Notes: a model not told the origin generated them from the sequence alone. Counted from the stretch's first letter, positions 6,165-21,100 are shown. The stretch: 38,622 nucleotides of DNA from DAOUBP01 sp964513075 (GCA_964513075.1 CAZELR010000039.1:1-38622); one strand, 5' to 3'. Numbers and translations are program-made.

Positions 6165-9100
6165 AGTGCACTCATTCGGCCCCTGCTCGCCTGGCCTGCT
6201 GCATTCTTGCCCTGGTGTTGATCGGCATGATCCTGCCTGCGGGCGCCAGCGCTTCTTCCGACACGCCCGAACAAGCCATTCAGGCCGCCTGGGAGCGCGC
6301 CTCACGCCTGGGCGCCTACCGCTTCGCCGCGGAGATGACGCAGGTCACCTACCCGGCGCCGGCGTTGGCCAATGTTGGGCGCAGCCCCACCCAACAGGCC
6401 GTCCATCTCGAGGGCTCGGTCGACCTGCCGCAGCACGCCCTGAACATGCAATTGTGGCAGGGGGGCAGCGTGCTGCAGCCGGCCGACGCCCTGGAGATCA
6501 AGGTGGAGGGGGACCGTGCCTGGGGCCGCCAGGCGGGCAGCGGCTGGCAGGAGACGCAGGACTTCTCTGGCTTGTGGGGGCCAAATAATGACCTGATGGC
6601 CTTCCTGGCCGGGGTGAAGGACGTGCGGCGTGATGACGTGAGCGATCAGGATACAGATTCACATTTCACGTTCACCTTCGACGGCCCGGCCTACGCGCGC
6701 CACATGCGCGACCAGTTGGAGTCGTACCTGATCGAACGCGGGGAGCTGCCCTTCAACATGCACCTGGACACTGCGCGCGTCTACCAGGAGACCACCGGCG
6801 GCGGTGAGGTGTGGCTCAACGAGCTGGGCCTGCCTGTCCGCCTGGTCGTTCACCTGGCTTATCCCGCGCAGAAAAACACCGAGGCCAGCGACGTTGACAT
6901 CGACACCACCTTCATCTACAGCAGCGAGGCGCTGGCCGCGGCGGCGCCCGGCAACCGCGGCACAGGTGCCGCTGCGGGTTACGGTACAGTCGCCGCGGTG
7001 ACGCGGGCGCTGGCAGGCTCGGCCGCTGACAATCTGCCCAGCCTGCTCTTCTGCGGTCTGTGCACCGCTGCCCTGGCCGGCCTCGTGCTCGCCCGCGGCG
7101 GTCGCCGCGCGTATGCGACGGTAGCGATCGCGGCGGTGCTGGCAATGGTCGTCGCGCCGCTCATGCAGTCTGCGCAGGCCGCATCCTTCCTGAACAAGCA
7201 GGCGGCCAAGCAAGAACAAGCCGAAAAGGCGCAGCACAGCCGGGAGGTTGCCAAGGAGGTCGCGGCCGAGGCTGCCGGTGCGAACTGGGATCCGCACGCC
7301 GACCCGCTGACCGGGCCCTCAGCGGTGGCGGGAGCTGTCACCCAACGCGCGGATGCGCGCAACGCCCAGGGATCGTCATCGATGCCAGCATCAGCGATGC
7401 CAGCATCAGCGATGCCAGCATCAGCGATGCCAGCATCGTGGGCGCCGGCTGAGGACAGCTCGGATACGCTCGATACTGACGGCGATGGCCTGCCCGACTC
7501 AGCCGAGGCAGATCTCGGCTCGAATCCGGCAAACGCCGACAGCGACTCGGATGGGCTGAACGACTATGTCGAGGCGCTGCAGCTCGGCACGAGTCCCACC
7601 CTGGCCGATTCCGACGGCGACGGCATCTATGACAAGGTCGAGGTGGCCGGCTTCACCTACGCGGGGCTGCATTGGTACACGAACCCCAACCAGGCCGACA
7701 CGAACGGTGACACGCTGCCCGACGGCCTGGAATGCCTGGACCTCAAAGGCGCAACGCAAGCCCCGGCCACGCTGACCCGGTGCGATGCGGACGCCGACAA
7801 CATCCCCGATCCGTTTGACACCGACGACGATAACGACGGCGTGCAAGACCCCAACGACATCTCCCCCAACGCCATCGTGGACCGCAACGGCAAGGCCGCG
7901 AGTGCAGGCGCCAACGCCACTGCAGGTGGCGCCGTCACCCCCTTCGACGGCGCCAACCCCTTCCAGTTCCAGCTCAGCAACCTGGCCGTGGGCTATCCGG
8001 TGGTGGCCGATTTCCAACTGCGGCCGGTGAATGCGAAGCACCTGGGCTACGCCATGAACGTGCTGGACTGGCCCGCGGCGGACAACGGCGGCCAGATCCA
8101 GCACGCCAAGAACACCACCTTCGCCAATACCGACAACCCCGCGGCGGTTGACAACAAAGACCCGCGCGCCGCGTACGGCGATGTGCGCCTCATCCCCATG
8201 CTTGAGCTGGAGATCAGCGGCAACTCGGCCGACTACCGCATTCCGCTGCGCCTGACCACCCCGGCCATCAGCGTTACGGTCGGAACAGCGGACACGATTT
8301 CGGCCACCGTGGCCCTCAGCCCCAAGGCGGACGACAACAACCAGACAAAATTGTCCTTCACCATTGACGGCGGCGGCAGTTATACTGTGGGCATCCATGA
8401 GGGCTCCTGCCCCACGGTCGGCCCTAAGCTTTACACCTTCACGGGCGTTACGAGCGGCAGCCAACACTACGCCGGCATGCGCACGGTGGATCTGGCCGAC
8501 GGCACGCACGCCTTGAGCATTAGCCGCAGCGGCAGCGATGGCACGGATACGCGCTGCGCCAACATCGGCAACGTGGTGAACGGCCGCCTGCCCGACAAGA
8601 TGGTGGATCCGCAGTGGCTGAAGCCCTACGGCGTCTCGGTGCGCGAGGCCGACGACCAGGGCACGCTGCTGGCCTATATCCCGCTGAACGTCGAGCCGGA
8701 TCAGACCGGCGGCGGCAAGGCGGCCTTCCGCGCGCGCATGGCCTACGAATTAAGCTCGGCAAGCGATTGGCAGAAGGTCCAGAAGGGACGCCTCGTGTGG
8801 ATGGTGCAGGCCCTCACGGACCAGTGCGACCTCACCGGCTTTGTGCCGTCTGCGGACTCGGAGGACGAGGAACGCGCGGCCTGGTGCGCGACCCACCGTA
8901 CCACGGACGAGCTGCGGGTGGTGCAGGCCTACTATGACGAGTGGTACCTGGCCGGCATGTCGGTCAAGGAAGAGCGCAGCTTCGATGTCGCGATCGCCTG
9001 GCAGTCGCCCGCCAGCTATGCCGACTACCCCGGAGAAGATTGGCTGTGGCAGCTGGCGCGCGGCCTCGCCATCGGCTTCTCCTCCGGCCGTGATTGCTAC

Positions 9101-12100
9101 GGCGATGTCTACGACCCCGCGGACTACGATCCCGCGGCGCAGCCGCCCGTCTGCAACGGCGACGGCAAGCGCGACATCACGGTCGCAACGCGCGGCAACG
9201 GCAACAGCACCATCCAGGATCGCTTCGACGACAACGGCAGCGTACCCGCCAACGATGACCGTCGTTGGGGCATCCCCAAGGACAAGCTGTCGGTCGAGAC
9301 CTTCTCGTACACCAGCGACGCCGAGCTGGCGAAGGTGATGATGGTCGAGACGCCGCGCATCCTGGCGGACAATTTCGGCGCCGGGGGCGGCGCAGCCGCG
9401 ACGCCCACCCTGCTCGTTGCCACGGAAGGCGCCTCGCGCCGCACGACGATGGATGCCGCCGCGTTCGCCGTTAGCGAGAGCGGCGAGGGGGGATTGACCT
9501 TCGATTTCGCCAATTTGGATACGACCACCTCCACGCTGGTCAAATGGGCGCCCTATCGCTACAACCCAAACTCGGGACCTGGTGGGGTCATTGGCTGGGA
9601 GAACTACCCGATGGCCGACTATTGGGACCACATGGAGCTGGTCTACAAGGCAGGCCTGCGCGATTTCTACGCGGCGCAGGGGCAGCCGAAGGAAGAAGCG
9701 TGGCTGACCGGCGCGGTCCTGGTGCTCCGCGCGCAGTACCTGACCCTCCACACGGGCATGCGGTCCGTCGTCGCGACCGGGGGCAACCTTACGTTCACGG
9801 TGGAGGAGGCGACCGAGAGCTCCGATCTCGCGCTGGCAGAGGCTATCAAGGGGACTATCTACGACGGCTTCCAGGACCTGGCCACCGCCGTGGACGACTT
9901 TGTCAAGGCCGCCGAGCCCATGTACACCGCCGCGAAGGCGGTGATCCAACTGATCAACGCCGGCGCGATCAAGACGATCGCCGGCGCCAACATCAGCAAA
10001 ACCGACGCGTTCCTGGCCGCCATCGGCGAAGGGTTCGCAAGCACCGGGAGTGCCTGGCTGAACGCATTCAAGCCGAGCAAATTCGCTGAGATCCCCATGG
10101 CCGGGAAGGCCGGCCTGGTGCTACTGGTAGGAATGGCCGCGGTGGCGGTGGCCGCGTGCATCGCGGCCTCCTGCATGGGCGCCAGCGCAGTGGAGGTCGT
10201 GGCCAATGTGCTGCTGGCGATCAATATCATCATGACGCTCAAGACGCTGCTCCAGCAGGCGCAGGAGTTGGCGAAATCCACCACGGAGATCACGAAGGCG
10301 GCGATCTGCAACGCCGCGGAGTTTGCCAAGGCAGCGTCAGGGGTCGCAGTGGTTGCCACGCTCATCGTGCAAATCGTCGTGACCTGGGCGCTGGCCATCG
10401 TCGTGATGTGCCTGACCGATATGTCGCGCATTGACCTGGGCGTCACCATCGCCGGGGCCATCGCCAGCACCCTCGTGCTGATCATCATGTTCGTGATCGG
10501 CGCCATCCCGGTCATCGGCCAGATCCTCCAGTCTCTCATCTGGCTGATCGACTACTTCATCACCGCCATCTGCGGCTGGCTGCCCGACGACATGCAGGAG
10601 TCGGATGCCGCGAGCTGGTTCTGCGGCGGGCTCGAGGGCCTCGTCACCGCGATTTTCCAGAACCTGATCTACACCGGCAACATCATGGTCGACTTGAAGG
10701 AGCGCGACCTGGAGCCGAACGAAAAGAGCCGCATCGAGTTCATCTCGCTGGACCTGAACGATCTGACGTACCCCGCAATGGGCATCCGGGAGGGCAACGG
10801 CGTGCGGTTGGGGCTGACGATCTCGAACACAATTGACATGATTCCGCTGCCCGCCAACATCGGCGGCGCCTATCCCTACCAGTACAACGACTCCAACCTC
10901 AAAAGCTCCACCTTCGCCTACAAGCTTCAGGACGAGAAGATTGACTTCCACGACGACCTGGATCGCAGCACCATGGATTCCGAGTGGAAGTACGCCGACG
11001 GCGGCGATCACGCGGCGTGGGGCGATGCCGGCCACACGTGGAGGGCGGCCGAGCCGGTGGTCATCACCCGCACGCTGCGCTCGGAAACCGGCGTGCCGTT
11101 CGGCGCGGCCGGCATCAACCGGCATTTGACCCAGTACCTGTCGGAAGCGTTCGCCATCCCCGAGCAGGGCTGCGTCCTGGGCGTGTGCACCATTTGGACC
11201 GACCGGGAAAGCCGGCACTATCCCCTGAGCGATTCGCTGGTCTTCGACGTCTTCCCGGCCACCCTGGACGGCTTCTATGACCTGGCCTGCGGCTCCGGCA
11301 GTTGCCGCCAGTCGTGGGGTGGAGACACAGCGTTCCCTGCGCTGCGCGACGCCGACGGCGACGGCCTCCCGGCCGGGGCCGACCCCGACGACACGCGCTG
11401 GGACGCCGACTTCGACGGCCTGGGCGACGCCTTCGAGCGGCAGCACGGCAGCGATCCCAACAGCCGCGACACCGACGGCGACGGCCTGGGTGACTACGAA
11501 GAGGTGATGGCGGGGACCAGCCCGGTCCGCAGCGACACCGACGGCGACGGCCTCCTGGACGGCCAGGAGGTATACCACCGCGACGAGTTCGACCAGGACG
11601 ACGACGGCAACACGACCGAGTGGGTCGGCGGCTGGGAGTTCGTCTACTCGATGAACAACGACGCCGGTGACGGCGCCACCGCCAACCGCACCTGGGTCGT
11701 CCCCGACCCGCTGCGGCCCGACAACGACTACGATACCCTGATGGACTCGCTGGAGAAGATCTACGGCCTGAACCCGAACGTGCCCTCGCGCGGCACCGTG
11801 CTCACCCTCCGGTCTGAGGTGCGGGAGCCGGACGGGAGCGGCGGCTATGCGGCGTCCGACAACATCATGAAGGCCGGCCAGACCTTCCACTATACGGCCA
11901 CGGTCAAGAACGAGCTGATGAACCGCTACGCCCAGGGGCTGCTGGACACCCGCTTCCCGAGCGCAGCGACCGACACCAGCCTGCCGCCCGCATCCTTCGT
12001 GCTGCAGCCGCTGGAACAGGAATCGCTGGCGGGCGATGTGGCGGTGAAGCCGGCCGCGGCCAGCGGCGTGTACAGCTTCACGCAGATCGCCCAGGCTCGC

Positions 12101-15100
12101 ATCACCGACTGGACCGAGCTGGCCAAGAACGCCATCGGCTGGTATCCGTTTGAGGACGGCGCGGGCGCCACGACCTTCGCGGATCGCTCGGGCAGCATCC
12201 CGCCGTACAATGGTGCTTGCAGCGGAACCTGCACGATCGACGCGGCCGGCAAGTATGGCGCGGCCCTGAGCCTGGCAGGGAGTGGCACGGTGGGCAGCAC
12301 CTTGAACCTGCCGGAGAGCGCCTACGGCGTCTCCTTCTGGTTCAAGACGAGCCAGGCGAGCGCCGGGCTCTTCTCGGTGGAGAACACGAACGGCACGCAG
12401 GTCTACCTTTCCACAGGCCGCGTCTGCGGGCGGGTGAGCTATCTGAGCGGCACGACGCCGTTGACTGAGGCCATCTGTTCGGAGGCCGCGAGCTATGCTG
12501 ACGGTGTCTGGCACCACGTGGTGCACACCACGGGCGCCTTCCCCGATGGCTTCACCGGCCAGCGGCTCTACGTGGACGGCTTGCTGGCCCGCGCCGGCAG
12601 CCGCACTGCGGCGTCCACCCCCAACGCGGGCGGCGTATTGCTCGGCCGCGCCAGCGCTGCGGCCGCGAATTTCACCGGCCTGCTCGACGACGTGCGCTTC
12701 TTCGGCGCCGCGCTTTCGGCCGGCGAGGTGACCGCGCTGTTCAGCCAGCCGGTGCTCTACCTCACCTTCGACGAGACCGCCAGCGGCTGGACCGATCACT
12801 CCATGTTCGCCAACCAGATAAGCTGCACGGGCAGCCGCTGCCCGGCGAGCGCCGCCGGCGTGCAGGGCAAGGCACTGTCTCTGGACGGCAGCCAGTTCGT
12901 TTCCGTGGGCGCAAACGCCAGCCTGGACCTGAGCGGCGGCTCGTTCACCCTGGCGGCCTGGGTCAAGCCGGCCGCGGCGGATGACGCCAACTGCATCGAA
13001 CACTACTGGGACTCGAACCCCTATTGCACGCGCTACGAGCCGCAGGGCATCCTGGGCCTAAACAGCGGCCGGACGGGCGCGTACCCGTCGCTGCAGCACG
13101 TCATGACGCGGCCGCCTAGTCCGACAGGGCCATCTCCCATCGAGCACCGCATCCGCTTCGGCTTCCCAGACGCCACCGGCTGGATCAACTATTGGGAAAG
13201 CGGCCCGGTCCTGGCGGAGGACGCCTGGAACCACGTTGTCGTCACCTTCACCGGCGGCAGCCTGAAGCTGTACGTGAACGGCCGCGACGCAGGCGGCACC
13301 GATGTGACCTTTGCAGGCAAGACGCCGGCCGCCACCAACCAGCTTCAGATCGGCCGCAGCAGCGGCACGGGCACGCTGCAGCTCAAGAGCATGCTCGTCA
13401 CAGGCGAAAGCGAGGCCGGCAAATCGGAGCTGTGCGTGGCCGTCGCCGGCACAGAGATGTTCCACGCCAGCGTGAAGAAGAACCACGATCCTGACGGCGA
13501 CGGCTACGTGGACCCCTATGCCTTCAGCCGCGGCTCGATTGACTTCACGGACAGCACCACGCTGAAGGTGTGGGAGGATGACAGGGACACGACGTGCGGC
13601 GGCGCGCCCGGCAGCGGCGACGACCAGATCCTGACGCAGACCTACTCCACCGACGGGCCCAACACCAAGCGGCCGATTGGTTCGCCCTACAACGTCAACC
13701 AAACGCAGGTCAATTTCAGCGGCGCGGTGGACGGCCATTTCTTCCGGACCTACCTGAATGACTCGGCGCCCTTCGATGGGGCCCTGGATGACGTGCGCAT
13801 CTACCGCGAGGCGCTTGACCCGTACGCGGTCGAAGACCTGTACTCAGCCGGCGCCACCGTGTTGTATCTGCGGCTGGACGAAGCGCCCGGCGAGACGAGC
13901 TTCGCCGACGTGCTCGGCCTGCACAACGGCACGTGCAGCGGGAGCGGCAGCGGCGCTGCCGACTCGTGCCCGACCGCCGGCCTGCCGGGCCGCCTCAGCC
14001 AGGCCGTGCTCTTCCGGTCGGAGCAGGGCGACCACATCGCGGTGAGCGAATTCGGCAACTTGCCCCAGCCCAGCGTCAGCGCCTGGGTGCGCCGCGGCGC
14101 GGGCACGGGTGCCACGCAGACCATCTTCTCCTACCGGGAGAGCGCGGGCTGCGGCTTTGCGCTGGACCTGGCGCAGCCGGGCAGCGGCTATTATCCCACC
14201 TTCCGGGTCAAGGTGGGCGACACCTGGCAGCAGGCCCAGCAGGCCGTGGCGGTGCCGGTTGACACCTGGGTGCACCTGGCCGGCGTCTACGATGGCGCGA
14301 CGCTCAGGCTGTACCGCAACGGCGTCGAAGTGGCCAGCACCCCGGCCGCGGGAACGCTGACGTCGTGTACGGGGTCCGGCGCCGTCGGCAGCGTCTCGGC
14401 GGGGACTTCGCAGTTCTTCGCCGGCCTGCTCGACGACGTCCGCGTCTTCGGCATCCCGCTCACCGCGGATCAGGTGGTCTCCGTCTACCGGGACGCGCCC
14501 GTCATGCTGCTCCACCTCGAAGAAGGCCGCGGCGCGGACACATTCGCCGACGCCACCGGCAACGGCAACACGGCCACCTGCGCCTCGCCCAACTGCCCCG
14601 CGGCCGGTGAAGCCGTGCTGGGGCGCCTGGGCGCCGCGGCCGATTTTGACGGCGCGGGCGATAAGCTGAGCGCCGCCGATGCCGCGAGCCTGGACCTTAA
14701 CCGCTTCACCATCGGCGGCTGGTTCTTCCCCATGCGCGACAGCGACGGCGCCTACCCCCAGGAGCTGATCGGCAAGTACCGCGACATGGAGAACGGCGGC
14801 ATCATCCAGAAGCTGGAGTCCAATTACCGCCTTTACCTGGCGCCGGGCGGACTCACGCCGGTGATCGAGATGTGGACGGATGAGTCCAACGGTTACCCCA
14901 CCGCGCGCTACGAGGTCAGCAGCGCCGTGGGGCTCACCAAGAACGTCTGGAACCACGTCATGGGCGCGTATGACGGTATCAACTTGACCATCTATGTCAA
15001 CGGTGCGCCGCAGGGGACCCGGGCGGCGCACGCGATCCCCAAGCAGAGCACCTGGCCGGTCTACATCGGCGGTTACCAGTCGCAGTGGCCGTATCGCATG

Positions 15101-18100
15101 GACACCTTCCAGGGGCGGATGGACGAGGTGAGCGTCTATGCCAAGGGCCTGAGCGCGCGGTACGTCCGTGACATCTACCTGACCCAGCTCAGCTATGTGG
15201 AAAACCGGCAGAACATCAACCTGACGGTGGACGCCGATATGCCCGAGTCCGCGGTGCAGCCGTATGCCGCCTATCTGCCGAAGGCGTCCGTGCAACTGCT
15301 CATCACCGCCAGCGATCTCACCTCGGGGGTCGCGGGGGCCGACCTGGGGAGCTGCACGGGTGCGTGCACGCCGACCACGTGGGCTGTCGCGCCGGCCTGC
15401 CAGGATTCGCTGGGCGACGGCGTGTGGTGTCCCACCTTCTCGCCCCCCTCCGAAGGCCGCTTCACATTGGGCTCGCGCGCCAGGGACATCGCGGGCAACC
15501 AGGCTGTCAGCGCGGCGACCTCGACGGTGACCGTGGATGACACCAGGCCCAATGTGACGTTCGATTTCACCACGGGGGCGCGGCTTAACGTCACGCGGGA
15601 TCCACTGGAGGCGGCGGGCTGGCTTCTGAGCCTGAGCGGCACGGCCGCCGACCCGGCGCTGGCCGATGGCGCGGCCGGCAGCGGCGTGCCGGCCGGTGGC
15701 GTCAAGGTGTCGGTCCTGACCGCCAGCGGCGGCTTGGTCGGCGGCGAGCCGCGGCTGGCGGCGCTCAGCGGCTCAACTTGGAGCGTAACATACCGCCTGG
15801 GCGCCGGCGACCCGTCGGGCCGCTACACGGCGCGCGTGGAGGCGGTCGATGAGATCACCCGCCTGCCCAACCTGAGTGATCAACAGCTCGCCCGCCACAC
15901 GACCACGCTCGAGCAGGTATTCGAGATCGACGCGGCCGCGCCCGTGGTGGCGCTGGACCGGGCGGCGCTGCCCGCTGGCATCGCGGGCGCGGGCGCAGTC
16001 TGGAGCGGCGCGGCCGCCGAGCGGCCCGTGCCGCTCGTCATTACCTGGACCGTGTCTTCCCCAGTGACCATCACCGTGCAGTGCGCCGGCGTGACGCTGG
16101 CCAGCCTGACCCCGGACATGGCCAACACCTACTGGGCCGGCCAGGCCGCGAAGGGCAGCGCCTGCTCGGTGACCGTCGGCGACACGACCTCGTCTGGCGC
16201 GATCCGCGTGTGCGGCGAGCAGGTCGCGTCCTGGGCGGTTGGCCAGTCCGGCCCCTTCGTTTTCACTGCCACGTCGACCGGCTGTGCTGCGGACACCGCC
16301 GTGACCGGCATCGAGCGGGTCGAGACGGAGATGGTCAATCTGCTGCCCGGCTCGCCGTTCATCAACGAGGTGCCTGCCGGCCAGGTGCTGCACCTGCCCC
16401 TGGATGACGGCGCGCTGGCCAGCGGCGCGCTGATCTTCCGCGACCTGTCAGGCCGGGACCATCCGGGGGCGTGCGACGGCGCGCGCTGCCCCGCCACCGG
16501 GCAGCCCAGCCCCGCAGGCAGCGGCGTCCGCTTCGACGGCGTGGACGACGGCGTCACCGTGCCCGACAGCCCCGACTTCGACTTCGGCTCGGGCGCGTTC
16601 GCGTTCAGCTTCTGGCTGAAGCTTGACGGTGAGAACCTCTGGAAAGACATCTTCCACTGGAGCAACGCGGTTAGCGGCAGCGGCGGCGATGACGTCGCGC
16701 TGCAAACGGATGCCGCACAGCACCTGGTGCTCTACGCCCGCCTCAACAACAGCGGCAGCGCGGTCGCCACCAGCACCGGCGTCCTGACGCCCGGCGCCTG
16801 GCAGCACATCGTGGTGACGCGCGACGGGACGGGCTTCATCCGCATCTACTTCGACGGCAAGTCGGCCGGCTTCGGCTTCTCGGCAGCAGACCTGAATCTC
16901 GTGGATGCAGGCACCGCGCTGTGGCTGGGCTCGAACCGGATCGCCAACCTCAACACCGCGTACGCGCCGCTGGCTGGCTGGATCAGCGACTTCCGCCTGT
17001 TCCGGCGCAACCTGTCGCAGGATGACACGCGGCTGCTGTACCGCGGCTCGGGCGCCCAACTGGCGCTGTCATTTGAAGAATCCGACCTGTTTGGCGGTGC
17101 GTCCCTGGCGGACAGATCGGGCCGCGGCCATGCGGCGGCCCTCATCACCGGCGCAGGAGACGTGCAGCGCAAGGGCCAGGCCGGCCAGTCGGGCCTGCAG
17201 GCGCTGGCGCTCGACGGCGTGGATGACTATGTGGCGGTCGCCGCCTCGCCCACGCTCGGCCTGGACGGCGCGGGCCCCAGCGGCGCTGGGGCTTTCACCG
17301 AGGCGGCCTGGGTCTACCCGCAGGCGGCCGGCACCCTGCCGATCATCGCGGGCGGCGCGTACGCAGCGCCGTTCCTGGCCTATCCGTTCCTGGTGGTCAG
17401 CGACCGGACTCGTCTGAGCTTCGGCTTCGGCGACGGTGCGACCGCCTGGAGCCAGACGACCGGGGATCTGCTGACCGCGGACGCCTGGAACCATGTCGCG
17501 GCGGTCTTCGACGGCGCCCTCTATCATATTTATGTCAACGGCGTCGAGCGCGCCACCGCCGATGCCATGAGCGGCAAGAGGCCGGCGCCCAGCCAGCAGT
17601 TCGACATCGGCCGGGACGCGGCGGCCAGCGCCTCATGCGGCCGCATCCAGCGCCTGACCCTGCTGCCCCTGACCTGGAACCCGCGCGGCTACGTGGTCAG
17701 CTTTGACGGCCGCGCCGTCTGGTCAGGCCAGCCCGCGCCCAATACCCCGCTGGCCATCGACGGCCCGTTCGAGTGGTGCGGCTCGACCACGATCGAGGTG
17801 CTCTACAACGTTCAGGAGGGCGGCAGCCTGACGGCTTTTTCGATGGGCGCGACTACGGTTGCGGGCACGCCGGGACCGGGGCTCGCCAGCTTCGCGGGGG
17901 GCGGCCTGAGCGCCTCCCTCTCCTGGGATGTGGTCGCCGGCAGCTCGCTGAGCTTCTTCAAGGGCCTGCTCGACGACGTACGCGTCTACGCCCGGGCGCT
18001 GAATGCGCTGGAGGTGCAGGACCTGTATCGTGCCGGCTGGCAGGTAGCCGTGCCGGCCCGGACCGGCAGCAGCGTCGTGACGACGTCCTGGAGCGCGGCC

Positions 18101-21100
18101 GCGCCGGACGGGTTGGAGGGCTTCTACCGGCTGGACCTGCGCGCGCGCGACACCGCAGGCAACGTCTCCCCGGCCAGCCCGGACGCCTGGCGGGGCGATG
18201 TGGACACCCTCGGCCCGCGCGTGTCACTCACACAGGGCGCCGTTGACAGCCTGACCGATCGCTACTCGATGGCAGCCCAGGACTTCAACCTGACCGAGAC
18301 CGGCCTGCAGTCGCCATGCGGCGCGGGCGTGGTTTCGGGCCGCCGCTACTTCGACTCATCCTGGTACCTGCTCACGGGCGCCAACGACCGGCTGTACGAG
18401 CTGGATTCGGAGTGCAAGCTGTCAGTGTACGCCACCCGGAACGAGGTGGGCGCCTACACCACGGCGGGCCTGGCGCACGGCGTGGCCGTGTCCGACACGC
18501 GCGCGTATGTGGCGGCCGGCGCGGCCGGCTTGCAGGTCGTTGACGTCAGCGACCCCGGGCAGCCGGCCCTGGCCGGCAGCCTCGCCATTTCCGGCACCGC
18601 GCGTGACGTGGCCCTGGACTACTACCCGCTGAGCGGCGCTATGCAGCAGCAGGCGGCGCCTGCGGTGAGCCGGGCGCAAGCCACCACGCCAGCCTCGGGC
18701 GGGGCCATCGTCACAACGCCGACACCGGCGGCGCGCTTTACCGCAGTCAGCCCGCAAAGCCTGCCCGACCTGGTCGTGGATGAGATCACTGTGTCGCCGG
18801 AGAGTCCGGGCACGACCCTCCCCGTCACGGTCACGGTGACCGTCCGCAACCAGGGCCAGGCGTACTCAAACGAAACGAGCGTGGGGGTCTTCCTCGGCTA
18901 TGCCCCGGAGATGTGCGACACCTCCGAGTGGGAAGGCGTCCTGGAGCCACTGGCGCCCGGCGCATCGGCCGCCGTGGTCATCCCGACGGAGGGCTTTACA
19001 GGCCCGGGGGTCTACTCGATCTACGCCCTGGCCGACGCCGGGTGCTATCTGGAAGAGGAAGACGACACGAACAACGTCGGTGAACTGCCGGATGTGACCG
19101 TCCACGAAGCGCTGCCCGATCTCATCGTACACAGCCTCACCACGAATCCCACCGTGCCAGAGCCGGGCCAGTCGTTCGAGATCAGTGTGACGATCAAGAA
19201 CCAGGGCGAGGTGGCGGCCGGGGGCGTGGAGGCGGCGTTCTACACCTACGTCGGCGAGTGCCCCTGGGCAGGCTACTGGCAGGCGTGCTGGGACGCCCAG
19301 TGGGTCACCTTCGAGCTGGCTGCGGGCGCTTCGGAGTCGTTCACGGTCTCACACCCGGGTTGGGAGCTCGCAGGCGCGCACGCCATTTATGCGCGTGTGG
19401 ATCCGCAAGACTGGACTGTTGAGGCAGACGAGACCAACAACGATCTCGGCCCGGTGGTTGTCACCGTCAGCGGAGCCACCCCTACCCCGACGGCGACGCC
19501 GACGGTTACGCCGACGCCGACGGCGACGAACACCCCGACGAATACGCCGACGGCGACTAATACGCCGACCGTGACCAACACGCCGACCTTTACGCCGACG
19601 CCGACGAAGACTGCCACACCCACGGCGACCTTCACGCCGACAGCCATCCCGTATCCCGACCTGGTGATCTACAGCGTGATCGTTCCCACCACGGTGGCGT
19701 TCACCGCCACCGAGATGGCTGTGAAGGTCCGCATCAAGAACCAGGGCACCGGGGCGGCGCCTGGGGGCGTCTATCCCTACGTCGCCCTCTACCGCGACCG
19801 CATGCCGACGCCAAACGGCTGCGACCTGATCGGCGAGATCACGCAGATCCTCGGGTTCTCCGCTGGGCTGGCGGCCGGGGCCATCTCGGAGGAGCGGACA
19901 GCGACCATGTCGGTGCCGGCTGTCGGTGCGCACACGATCGGCACTTATGTCGATTGGGAGTGCAACATCGTCGAACTCGACGACACGAACAACATCAGCG
20001 GGCCGGTGTCGTATGAGGTCGTCGGGCCCGACCTGACGATCAGCTCCCTGTCCGTGGAAGCGCCGCCGGCGGTGAACCAGCCATTCACCATGACGGCGGC
20101 AATAGCGAACACGGGCTCGGCGGCGGCCGGCGCCTCCAAGGTGCAGTTCTCCATCGATAGCATCGCGTACCCGCCGGTGGATGTCGCCGCCCTTGCGGCA
20201 GGCGCCACCAAGACCGTCACGAAGACGTTGATCGTGTCCAACTATGCCGACCATTCGGTGACTGCGTACGCGGACTATTTGAATACGGTCACGGAGACCA
20301 ACGAGACGAACAACACGGCCGGGCCGGTGACATTCCATGTGTCCTATCCCGATCTCGTGATCGACAGCATCACGCCCAACCCGTTGAACCCGCAGCCGGG
20401 ACAGGCGGTGACCTACACCGTGCGCCTGCGCAATGCCGGTGCGGGCGCCAGCGCGGCGGGCGGCTACCTCGGCCTTTTCATCGACCATCCACCTGCTGAG
20501 TGCGATGACACCCAGTGGGCCGACAGCGACGCCATGCCGGCGCTGGCCCCGGGCGCAGCAGTCGATATGATGATGAATGCACCGGGATCGTACGCCACGT
20601 TGGGTTATCACCAGGTCTATGCATACGCGGACTACCAGTGCGATCTTGCCGAGACTAACAACTACAACAACGACGCGACCATCCAGATCTACGTCAACGA
20701 TCTGCTGCCCGACCTGATCCTCGACAGCATCGTGATGACCCCGACAACGGTCTACGCGGGCGAGCCGGTCTCCTTCGTCGTTACCCTCCACAATGGTGGA
20801 GAGGAAGGGGCGTCGCCATCGTGGTCGGGCCTCTACCTCGATCCCGGTGCGCCGTACCCAGCGTGCCCCAGCGCCGGCATCCCCGATCTCGTGGAGCACG
20901 TCCCATACCTGGCCATCGGCGCCAGCTACACCTACACGGTGACCCACATCTTCGACGAAGGCCCCCACGTCGCCTACGCGCTCGCGGACTACGGCTGCTC
21001 CGTCAATGAGGTGCAGGAGGCCAACAACTACGAGCTGCTGAATCTCACCGTCCTGCCGGAGCGCAACCCCGACCTCGTCGTGACGAACCTGGCGCTGCTG

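Noticed and set aside
19478..19654. CRISPR-like or satellite array in the ACGCCG-rich DNA
   Set aside because: In-frame Thr/Pro codons with no spacers; it is a protein linker.
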